Assembly (NCBI RefSeq): GCF_001612965.1 | Contig: NZ_BDBL01000065.1 | Location: 1 to 36,062 of the forward strand | Origin: Nocardia kruczakiae NBRC 101016 | GTDB taxonomy: Bacteria > Actinomycetota > Actinomycetes > Mycobacteriales > Mycobacteriaceae | DNA: 36,062 nt | Direction of reading: 5' to 3' | In this document: piece after piece, positions 22,565 to 28,967 of the stretch | Numbering within the stretch: position 1 is the stretch's first letter | Layout of the letters: the number at the start of each line of letters is the position of its first letter | Position numbers and translations under genes: made by a program | The notes under the pieces: model-generated | Database searches by the model: none | The model's input: only the letters and a program-made list of their open reading frames with translations | Told to the model about the DNA's origin: nothing

Positions 22565-22759
22565 CTATAGTGCCGGTGCCGCCTCGGTATCGATGACTGC
22601 CTCCAGCTCGCGCAGGCGCTCCATGTGCTCGTTCGCGTGGTGTTGGCAGAAGAGCAACTCGCCACCGGCGGGAAGTGTCGCGCGCACGCGCGCGGCCGCC
22701 CCGCAGCGGTCGCAACGATCGACCGCGGTCAGTGGGGTGCTTGTCAGTGTTCCTGGCAT
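22565..22759 (-). CDS. DUF7455 small zinc-ribbon-like protein
   Basis: 64 residues. The core DRCDRCGAAARVRATLPAGGELLFCQHHANEH contains CxxC and C-x-x-H, suggesting one bound zinc. This small protein is widespread in actinobacteria close to sigma factor genes, but its function is unknown. The ATG follows GGAGGAGTC, a strong ribosome binding site, and a rho-independent terminator follows the gene, so it is a single-gene unit with probably high expression. The upstream region contains an ECF-type promoter candidate. Confidence 0.87.
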   Translation of the reverse strand: MPGTLTSTPLTAVDRCDRCGAAARVRATLPAGGELLFCQHHANEHMERLRELEAVIDTEAAPAL

Positions 22760-22873
22760 GACTCCTCCGTCCTGGCTCCCGGCGCAGAAAGCCGTTCGCC
22801 TGGTGTGGGGCCCACGGTCCCTTCCGCGGGCTCGCTACCGCTACTTCCCAGCAGGGGCTGATGACTACTCTGT

Positions 22874-22905
22874 CAGACGTTCGGGACGGGGGCTTTGTTC
22901 CCGAA
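22874..22905 (-). promoter_or_regulatory. Candidate ECF-type promoter and inverted repeat upstream of the DUF7455 gene
   Basis: On the minus strand GGGAAC (22902-22897) is followed after 17 bases by CGTCTG (22879-22874), the same element and spacing as in front of sigB except CGTC for CGTT. An inverted repeat TTCGGGA/TCCCGAA (22880-22886 and 22899-22905) overlaps it. The rest of the 376-base gap (22760-23135) is AT-richer than its surroundings and shows no convincing gene. Confidence 0.45.
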
Positions 22906-23123
22906 GATGTTTGTATGTGTTTTCCCTAACATGACCAGGTATTTCGCTGTGGGCGAACACCATGGCCATCCTTGGGAACCTCGGTTCACCACCTGTGGTT
23001 CAACACTTCGGAAAAAGGCCGATCCAGTTGTCTGCTCGCAGATTACCCGCGCCCACCGACAATCAACCGCTCAATCAAACGTCCGCTTCGTTCCTTTCGG
23101 CGGGTCGCGCGCGCCACGCTGGG

Positions 23124-23129
23124 TATGGT
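23124..23129 (+). promoter_or_regulatory. Candidate leaderless -10 box of the DUF952 gene
   Basis: TATGGT lies six bases before GTG 23136 and no ribosome binding site is present. Confidence 0.4.
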
Positions 23130-23135
23130 GCTGCC

Positions 23136-23564
23136 GTGACTGCCGACAACGTTGCCCACGCCGCCGACGCCGACAACATCAACGGGCGCATGCTGGTTCA
23201 CCTCTGCACGCCCGCGGAGTGGGAGCAGGCGCAGCGGATCGGCGAACGCGTGGCACCTTCGCTGGAGAGCGAGGGGTTCCTTCATCTGTCCGCGCCGCAT
23301 CAGGTACACCTGCCGGCGAATCGGCTGTTCGCCGGTCGCGACGATATGCTGCTGCTCTGGATCGACGTCACCCGCCTGACCGCGCCGCTGCGCTGGGAGC
23401 CGGGGGTGGCCGGCGATCCGGGTTCGATGCGCTTTCCGCACCTCTACGGGCCGCTTCCCGTCACCGCGGTGGTGCGTACCAGTTACTATGCCCTGGATGA
23501 AAAAGGGACATTTCCGGCGCTCACCGCTGACCCGGATCAGTGGCCTGCCTCTCGAAGTGCTTGA
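23136..23564 (+). CDS. DUF952 domain-containing protein
   Basis: 142 residues from GTG 23136. The DUF952 core begins at MLVHLCTPAEWEQAQRIG (ATG 23190) and runs through EGFLHLSAPHQVHLPANRLFAGRDDMLLLWID and MRFPHLYGPLPVTAVV. The conserved His in FLHLS and the HLYGPL motif are present. DUF952 proteins are small cytosolic proteins distantly like ADP-ribosyltransferase-type folds; their reaction is not established. The 18 residues before the core are Ala/Asp-rich. The gene lies 15 bases upstream of the antiporter regulator gene on the same strand, but the latter has its own -10 box, so cotranscription is only partial. Confidence 0.85.
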   Translation: MTADNVAHAADADNINGRMLVHLCTPAEWEQAQRIGERVAPSLESEGFLHLSAPHQVHLPANRLFAGRDDMLLLWIDVTRLTAPLRWEPGVAGDPGSMRFPHLYGPLPVTAVVRTSYYALDEKGTFPALTADPDQWPASRSA

Positions 23565-23566
23565 TC

Positions 23567-23572
23567 TAGGCT
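23567..23572 (+). promoter_or_regulatory. Candidate leaderless -10 box of the KhtT-like gene
   Basis: TAGGCT, seven bases before GTG 23580. The same hexamer precedes dut at 34630. Confidence 0.5.
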
Positions 23573-23579
23573 GGATTTC

Positions 23580-24062
23580 GTGAACGTCGATGTGACACAA
23601 CTGCCGGGAATTGGCGTCCGGAAGGACTTCGAGGCGCGGTCCGGTCGCCGGATCGGAGTGGTCGCGCATCGCGACGGTGGCATCGATCTCATCGTCTCCA
23701 AACACGACGATCCCGACGACTGCGCCGCCCAGGTACCGCTCACCGTCGACGAGGCGGCCGTGCTCGCCAATCTGCTGGGCGCGCCGCAGCTGGTGGAGAA
23801 GCTCAAGGACGATCATCGCGATCTGCCGGGCATCACCACCCGCCAGCTCCCGATCGGCGACGAATCGCCGTATTCGGGGCGGGCGCTCGGCGACACCCGC
23901 ATGCGCACTCGCACCAAGGCGTCCATCGTGGCCGTGATGCGGGCCGGGCAGATCTATCCCTCGCCCGGTCCGGACTTCGTGCTCGTCGCGGGCGATCTGC
24001 TGGTCGTGGTCGGAACACCGCAGGGCCTCGACGCGGCGCTCGAGATTCTGACCGGCGGGTGA
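23580..24062 (+). CDS. KhtT-like regulatory subunit of a K+/H+ antiporter (TrkA-C domain)
   Basis: 160 residues. The N-terminal half (QLPGIGVRKDFEARSGRRIGVVAHRDGGIDL) matches the regulatory subunits of cation:proton antiporters, and the C-terminal half (from about 85, PIGDESPYSGRALGDTRMRTRTKASIVAVMR to DLLVVVGTPQGLDAAL) is a TrkA-C/RCK_C domain, which in KhtT binds nucleotides such as c-di-AMP and opens the antiporter. No membrane segment is seen, so it should sit on the cytosolic face. The antiporter gene starts four bases after its stop. Ligand identity here is inference from KhtTU of Bacillus. Confidence 0.88.
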   Translation: MNVDVTQLPGIGVRKDFEARSGRRIGVVAHRDGGIDLIVSKHDDPDDCAAQVPLTVDEAAVLANLLGAPQLVEKLKDDHRDLPGITTRQLPIGDESPYSGRALGDTRMRTRTKASIVAVMRAGQIYPSPGPDFVLVAGDLLVVVGTPQGLDAALEILTGG

Positions 24063-24066
24063 GCCG

Positions 24067-25245
24067 GTGGAGTCGACCGCACTAGCCCTGTTCGAGCTCG
24101 GAGCGGTCCTGTTCGCCCTCGGTGTCCTGGGGCGCGTCGCAGGGCGTTTCGGCATGTCCCCGATCCCCCTCTACCTGCTCGGCGGCCTGGCCTTCGGCGA
24201 CGGCGGTGTGCTGACCGTCAAGGCCGCCTCCGAATTCGGCCATCTCGCAGGCGAAATCGGCGTCGTCCTGCTGCTGTTGCTGCTCGGCCTGGAATACACC
24301 GCACCGGAACTGGTGTCGGGAATGCGCAAGTCCTGGCTGGCGGGCCTGCTCGACATCGTGCTCAACGCCACGCCCGGCGCGGTGGTGGCGCTGCTGCTCG
24401 GCTGGGGGCCGACCGGCGCGATCACCCTGGCCGGCGTCACCTACATCTCCTCCTCCGGCATCGCGGCGAAGGTGCTCAACGACCTCGGCCGGCTCGGTAA
24501 CCGGGAGACGCCGGTCGTGCTGTCGGTCCTGGTGTTCGAGGATCTGGCGATGGCGATCTACCTGCCGATCCTGACCACCATCCTGGCCGGTGTCGGCTGG
24601 ATGGCGGGGTTGCGCTCGCTCGCGCTCGCCCTGCTCGTGATCGCGATCGTGCTGGTCATCGCGCTGCGCTACGGGCGCTTCGTGTCCGCGATCGTGGACA
24701 GCAAGGATCGCGAGGTGTTCCTGCTGCAACTGCTGGGGGCGGCGCTGTTGGTCGCGGGCATCGCCTCGGGGCTGAACGTGTCGGCCGCCGTCGGTGCGTT
24801 CCTGCTGGGCATCGCGATCTCCGGGTCCACCGCGCAGAGCGCCGCGAAACTGCTGGAACCCCTGCGGGATCTGTTCGCCGCCATCTTCTTCGTGGCCTTC
24901 GGCCTCAACACCGATCCGCACAAGATCCCGCAGGTTCTCGGCTGGGCGGTGTTGCTGGCCGTGATCACCACGCTGACCAAGATCGGGACCGGCTGGTTCG
25001 CGGCCAAGCGGCAGGGCATCGGCCGCCTGGGTCGCGCGCGCGCCGGCGCCGCCCTGGTGGCCCGCGGTGAATTCTCGATCGTCATCGCGGGACTTGCCGT
25101 TTCGGTGGGGGCGGTGCCGGGCAAGCTGGCGGCGCTGGCCTCGGCCTACGTTCTGCTGATGGCGATCCTCGGACCGGTCGCGGCGCGGGTGGTGGAACCG
25201 GTGGTGCGCTCAATGCAGCGTCGATTCGCTCCGGCCGTCGGCTGA
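24067..25245 (+). CDS. KhtU-like K+(Na+)/H+ antiporter, CPA2 family
   Basis: 392 residues from GTG, nearly all hydrophobic, with about twelve membrane helices (for example LFELGAVLFALGVLGRVAG, GLLDIVLNATPGAVVALLLG, VLLAVITTLTKIGTGWFAA). The CPA2 core is visible in EIGVVLLLLLLGLEYT, the discontinuous helix GVTYISSSGIAAKVL and LSVLVFEDLAMAIYLP, where the acidic pair near FED is the expected ion-binding site. The C-terminal RARAGAALVARGEFSIVIAGLA is the KefB/C-type signature. There is no fused RCK domain, in keeping with the separate KhtT-like subunit encoded just upstream. The 3' end overlaps the converging rhomboid-like gene by 36 bases. Confidence 0.9.
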   Translation: MESTALALFELGAVLFALGVLGRVAGRFGMSPIPLYLLGGLAFGDGGVLTVKAASEFGHLAGEIGVVLLLLLLGLEYTAPELVSGMRKSWLAGLLDIVLNATPGAVVALLLGWGPTGAITLAGVTYISSSGIAAKVLNDLGRLGNRETPVVLSVLVFEDLAMAIYLPILTTILAGVGWMAGLRSLALALLVIAIVLVIALRYGRFVSAIVDSKDREVFLLQLLGAALLVAGIASGLNVSAAVGAFLLGIAISGSTAQSAAKLLEPLRDLFAAIFFVAFGLNTDPHKIPQVLGWAVLLAVITTLTKIGTGWFAAKRQGIGRLGRARAGAALVARGEFSIVIAGLAVSVGAVPGKLAALASAYVLLMAILGPVAARVVEPVVRSMQRRFAPAVG

Positions 25246-26076
25246 GGGCTGGTTCTCCCGCACCCGGGGGCCCGCCGGCGGCGGAGGATCGATCGGCCCG
25301 GGTGTGGTGTCGCCGGGAAGGCGGAGGGTGCTCGCGGGCCGCTGGTCGCGGATGCGCTCGAGTCGTCGCGACAACGCCACCGCGACCGCCCCGACCGCGA
25401 AGCCGATGCACAGGGCCGTCAGGTGGCCGTAGTCGGTGAATGTGCGCCCGTGCCAGGCGGCGAAGCCGAACCAGGCCGGCAATCCCGCCGCCCACACGGC
25501 TCGGGGCGTGCCGCGTAGATGGAAGCTCAGTGCGGCCAGCACCGCGGTGGAGCCGTAGGAGGATCCGACATCGGAGGCCACCGCGATGCGCAGCGGGATC
25601 AGGTCGTGATGCACCGCGAAGGCGATGCCGGTGACCACGATCATCGAGGCACCGACATGGCCGCAGGCGAACACCATGATCCACCGCAACGTGCCCAGCC
25701 AGCGTTCCGCGAAGGCCATCACGGTCAGGAAACCGAGGATGATCACCCACGGGAATCCGCCGTCGGTCCAGAACGCCGAAGCGACCAGCACCTGCACCGG
25801 CTCGCGGCGCATATTGTGCAGATTCGTCGAGGCCGACAGGATCAGCCGATGCCCGGCGAAATCGCTGATTCCGCGCAGCGTCCACCAGGTGACGAACAGC
25901 GTGAACGCGTAGGCGCAGGAGGCGGGCGCACCGGCCAGGTGGTCGTGGACGGCCTTCCCGGCCCGGTAGATCCGGTCCGGGCCGTGCCACCAGTCCAGCA
26001 GTTGCCGCCGCCCGGCATCGAGGTCGAGAGTCCGGGTCCACGGGGACCGGTAGTGATTCAACGCGGAGGACGCCAC
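25210..26076 (-). CDS. Rhomboid-like multi-pass membrane protein
   Basis: 288 residues from GTG 26076. About six membrane segments are seen (ASCAYAFTLFVTWWTL, PWVIILGFLTVMAFAERWLG, WIMVFACGHVGASMIVVTGIAF, GSTAVLAALSFHL, LPAWFGFAAW, LTALCIGFAVGAVAVALS), followed by a Pro/Arg-rich cytosolic tail. The layout and the motifs SDVGSSYGSTAVL and DYGHLTALCIGFAVG resemble actinobacterial rhomboid-like proteins, with a possible Ser and a His in the positions of the rhomboid catalytic pair, but the canonical GxSG is not exact. Protease activity is therefore uncertain. Substrate and role are unknown. It converges on the antiporter gene with a 36-base overlap. Confidence 0.75.
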   Translation of the reverse strand: MASSALNHYRSPWTRTLDLDAGRRQLLDWWHGPDRIYRAGKAVHDHLAGAPASCAYAFTLFVTWWTLRGISDFAGHRLILSASTNLHNMRREPVQVLVASAFWTDGGFPWVIILGFLTVMAFAERWLGTLRWIMVFACGHVGASMIVVTGIAFAVHHDLIPLRIAVASDVGSSYGSTAVLAALSFHLRGTPRAVWAAGLPAWFGFAAWHGRTFTDYGHLTALCIGFAVGAVAVALSRRLERIRDQRPASTLRLPGDTTPGPIDPPPPAGPRVRENQPSADGRSESTLH

Positions 26077-26083
26077 GTATGCC

Positions 26084-26089
26084 AGTGTC
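26084..26089 (-). promoter_or_regulatory. Candidate leaderless -10 box of the rhomboid-like gene
   Basis: Minus-strand GACACT, seven bases before GTG 26076. It is a weak match to TANNNT, but spacing and absence of a ribosome binding site agree with the other leaderless genes here. Confidence 0.3.
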
Positions 26090-26209
26090 GCCCGCGCCGG
26101 GCCGCTGCGCCCACCGACCCGCGTAATCCGGTGCCGCGGGTTCGCCTCGCGGCGGATTCCTGCGACCGAGCTGTGCGATCACCGGATTGCGCGTCCACGA
26201 CGGCGGTCG

Positions 26210-27061
26210 TTATCGACGGTGCCGATGCGTCTCGTCGGCGGCGTGCTCCTCGCGGGCGAACGGCTCTGCCGCCGGGGGTCCGGACTCGGCGCTGCTCGGC
26301 CAGTACCGGCTCGCGCGCTGTCCACGGATACGCGACAGATCCGGTTCGTGGATATCGGTGATACCGACCTGCAGGAACAGCAGCAGCGTCACCATGCTCA
26401 CACCGATGATCAGAGGCGTCAGCAACTCATTGGCCTGGGCGCCCGACGGTGCCTGCATATGGTCGGTCATATGGGCCTGCATGGCGTACATGCCGGTGTA
26501 GTGCATACCGCAGACCGCGACGCCCATGATCATCGCCGAACCTATGGTGGCGGGCAGCCCCTCCACGTGCAGCGCGAACCACAGCGCCGCGGTCGCCGCC
26601 ACCACCGCGATCACGATGGAGACGATGACCGGCCAGGGGTCGTAGTGCATCGCGACATCGGTCTTCATCGCGTACATGCCGGCGTAGTGCATCGCGGCCA
26701 CGCCCAGCCCCGTGACCGCCCCGCCGGTCAGCAGGGCGGAGGTGTCGCCCTGCCGGCGGCTCACCAGCGACAGGCCGATCCACACCACGACCACCGCGAT
26801 CGCGGCGCTGATCAACGTGATCGGGATGTTGTAGCGAATGGTCGCCCCGCGGACCGAGAAACCCAGCATCGCGATGAAGTGCATCACCCAGACGCCCGTG
26901 CCGCCCAGGGCGACCGCCGCGGTGACGATCCATCCGCGGTGCCCGGGGTTGGCCCGCGCACGCACCATGCAGCGCAGCGCGAGCAACGAACCGATGACGG
27001 ACATGATGTAGGCCAGTGTGGGTGTCAACCACCCGTAGGTGAACTGGTCGATCTGAAGCAT
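26210..27061 (-). CDS. MHYT-domain integral membrane sensor
   Basis: 283 residues from ATG 27061, chosen because AAGGAG lies six bases upstream. Seven membrane helices are expected. The three MHYT-type repeats are visible as GVWVMHFIAML, VAAMHYAGMYAM and VCGMHYTGMYAM; their Met and His residues near the outer membrane face are thought to bind copper and sense a diatomic gas such as O2, CO or NO. In many bacteria the domain is joined to GGDEF/EAL or kinase output domains; here the C-terminal tail is only about 50 residues, charged and His-rich (REEHAADETHRHRR), so the output must be through another protein or the protein acts alone. The next genes are a rhomboid-like protein and a Na+/H+ antiporter. 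Confidence 0.9.
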   Translation of the reverse strand: MLQIDQFTYGWLTPTLAYIMSVIGSLLALRCMVRARANPGHRGWIVTAAVALGGTGVWVMHFIAMLGFSVRGATIRYNIPITLISAAIAVVVVWIGLSLVSRRQGDTSALLTGGAVTGLGVAAMHYAGMYAMKTDVAMHYDPWPVIVSIVIAVVAATAALWFALHVEGLPATIGSAMIMGVAVCGMHYTGMYAMQAHMTDHMQAPSGAQANELLTPLIIGVSMVTLLLFLQVGITDIHEPDLSRIRGQRASRYWPSSAESGPPAAEPFAREEHAADETHRHRR

Positions 27062-27115
27062 GCGGACTCCTTGCCGAAAGTGCGTCACCGCATCCCCATG
27101 CCGGTGACCGTCCGC

Positions 27116-27144
27116 ACATTAGCGAGATACTCGCAGGTAGTAAA
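27116..27144 (-). promoter_or_regulatory. Candidate promoter with operator-like palindrome for the MHYT gene
   Basis: Minus-strand TTTACT (27144-27139), 17-base spacer, TAATGT (27121-27116). Inside the spacer lies a perfect inverted repeat GCGAG-TAT-CTCGC (27134-27122), where a repressor could sit. The rest of the 220-base gap to the Na+/H+ antiporter stop shows nothing I can name. Confidence 0.4.
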
Positions 27145-27281
27145 TTTCCCGAACGTTAGTCCTGGAAAATAGCTGATGTTTGCCGGCGCTCCAGCCCAGT
27201 TCGCATCGGCGGTTCGCCCTACCGGCCGCCGATCGCCGCGACGTGTTCAGGGGACTCGACCGCGCCGCGGGCCCCGCAATC

Positions 27282-28871
27282 TCACAGCAGCGGCGGCGGG
27301 CGCAGGTCCAAGCGGCGCATCACCCGATCCACCAGATCCGGCGGCATTCCCGGTTCGCGCCGGGCCGCCAGGGCTTCACCGCGTCCGGCGTCGAGGACGT
27401 CGTTGCTGATCGTGCGCAATTTGCCGGTCAATCGCATGGCGTGCTCGACGGCCTTGCTGCCGTCCGCGGCCTCCGCGGCTTCCGGATCGGCGCGCATCAA
27501 CCGGCGTTCCACGGTGTCGCGCAGCCGCTGATACACCTCGTCGGGCAGATCCTCGTTGTCGGCGATCTCCTCCAGCCGGGCCAGTTCCGCGCGCAGGATC
27601 CGCGTCCACAACCGCCGCTCCATATCCCGTTCGACCTCGGTATCGGCCTTCACTCCGGTCCAGCGGGCTACCCAGGGCAGCGTGGGTCCCTGCAGCAGCA
27701 GTGTGAACAGCACGACGACGAACGCGATGAACAAGACCTCGGTGCGGCCGGGGAAGTCCGCCCCCGAATCGGTGGTCAGCGGCAACGCCAGCGCCAGCGC
27801 GACGGTCACCACCCCGCGCATGCCGGCCCACCAGGTGACCACGGTTTCGCGCCAGGTGTAGGGCTCGTCCACGCGCCGGCGCCGCCACCAGCCGCGAAAC
27901 AGCCCGGTACTGGCGAGCAGCCACACCAACCGCAGGCCGACCACCACGCCGACCACCGCCGCCGCCCCGCCGAGCAGCCGCGGCCAGTTCGGGCCGGTGG
28001 TGGCGAGCACCGTACTCAGCTCGAGACCTACCAACCCGAAAGCGAACCCGGTGACCAGCATGTCGATCACATCCCAGAACGAATCGCCGACGATCCGGTA
28101 CCCGACATCGCTGAAATCCGTTGCGGCATCGGTGAGGTACAGCGCGCACACCAATACCGCGAGTACCGCCGAACCGTGTGCGGCTTCGGCCAGCCCGTAG
28201 GCGGCGAACGGCAGCAGCAAGCCCAGGGCCACCTGCCACGGCGCTTCGGTCAGTCGCCGCATCATGGCACTGCCGGCCCAGCCGAGCGCGAGCCCGACCG
28301 CCACCGCCACCACCGCGGAGACCACGAAGTCGATCGCCGTGCGCCAGGCCGAGAATTGACCGGTCACCACCGCGTGCACCGCGACGTCGTAGATCACCAC
28401 CGCGGTCACGTCGTTGAACAGGCCCTCACCTTCGAGCACCGCCACCAGACGCCGCGGCAGGCCCAGCCGGTCCGCCATCGCGCTCACCGCCACCGGATCC
28501 GGCGGCGCCACCACCGCGCCCAGTGCGAATGCCGTACCCACCGGCAGCGCCGGATACCAGAGGTGGAAGATCGCGGCGACCGCGGCCGCGGTGGCCACCA
28601 CCAGACCGACCGCGCGCAACAGGATCGCACCGGCGTTGGACGCGAACTGCTGCCAGGAGGTGCGCCGGGCCGAGGCGTACAGCAGCGGCGGCAGGACCAG
28701 CGGGAGGATGAGATCGGGCGCCAGCGCGATATTCGGCACGAACGGCAGGACGGCCATGACGAGTCCGAAGATCGTCATCAGCACCGCGGGCGCCAAACCG
28801 ATGCGCCGACCCAGCGGCTGCGCCAGGATCGTCGCGAACGCCAGCACGAAAACCAACACCAACTGATCCAC
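27282..28871 (-). CDS. Na+/H+ antiporter, CPA1 (NhaP/NHE) family
   Basis: 529 residues from GTG. The first 400 residues hold about twelve membrane helices. CPA1 features include the GAVVAPPDPVAVSAM segment, the ion-binding ND pair in LEGEGLFNDVTAVVIYD, and the WAGMRGVVTVALALALP segment with its conserved Arg. The last 120 residues are a charged cytosolic helical domain (VKADTEVERDMERRLWTRILRAELARLEEIA) which is likely regulatory. It exchanges Na+ (or K+) for H+ to control cytoplasmic pH. It is the second antiporter in the window after the KhtTU-like pair. It lies downstream of sigA on the same strand, separated by the sigA terminator. Confidence 0.92.
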   Translation of the reverse strand: MDQLVLVFVLAFATILAQPLGRRIGLAPAVLMTIFGLVMAVLPFVPNIALAPDLILPLVLPPLLYASARRTSWQQFASNAGAILLRAVGLVVATAAAVAAIFHLWYPALPVGTAFALGAVVAPPDPVAVSAMADRLGLPRRLVAVLEGEGLFNDVTAVVIYDVAVHAVVTGQFSAWRTAIDFVVSAVVAVAVGLALGWAGSAMMRRLTEAPWQVALGLLLPFAAYGLAEAAHGSAVLAVLVCALYLTDAATDFSDVGYRIVGDSFWDVIDMLVTGFAFGLVGLELSTVLATTGPNWPRLLGGAAAVVGVVVGLRLVWLLASTGLFRGWWRRRRVDEPYTWRETVVTWWAGMRGVVTVALALALPLTTDSGADFPGRTEVLFIAFVVVLFTLLLQGPTLPWVARWTGVKADTEVERDMERRLWTRILRAELARLEEIADNEDLPDEVYQRLRDTVERRLMRADPEAAEAADGSKAVEHAMRLTGKLRTISNDVLDAGRGEALAARREPGMPPDLVDRVMRRLDLRPPPLL

Positions 28872-28879
28872 GACAGCCC

Positions 28880-28885
28880 ACCCTA
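28880..28885 (-). promoter_or_regulatory. Candidate leaderless -10 box of the Na+/H+ antiporter gene
   Basis: Minus-strand TAGGGT, eight bases before GTG 28871, with no ribosome binding site. Confidence 0.45.
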
Positions 28886-28916
28886 GGGGGCCGTCGCGGC
28901 AATACGCCGGACATAA

Positions 28917-28955
28917 CGACGATGCCGCCGAGGCGGAACCTCGGCGGCATCGTCG
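28917..28955 (-). terminator. sigA terminator hairpin
   Basis: A perfect 17-bp stem (CGACGATGCCGCCGAGG with its complement) around a 5-base loop, starting 12 bases after the sigA stop. On the minus strand it is followed by TTATGT rather than a T-run, the usual form of actinobacterial intrinsic terminators. Confidence 0.85.
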
Positions 28956-28967
28956 GTGGCGTGAATA

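Noticed and set aside
22920..22940. CCCTAACATGACC as a possible half IdeR box
   Set aside because: Only a few bases match the TTAGGTTAGGCTAACCTAA pattern and there is no dyad.
22895..23500. 201-residue + strand frame starting in the AT-rich gap before DUF952
   Set aside because: It overlaps DUF952 in another frame and has no domain or ribosome binding site.
27180..28886. 568-residue + strand frame over the Na+/H+ antiporter gene
   Set aside because: His/Arg/Gln-rich shadow of a well-supported membrane protein gene.
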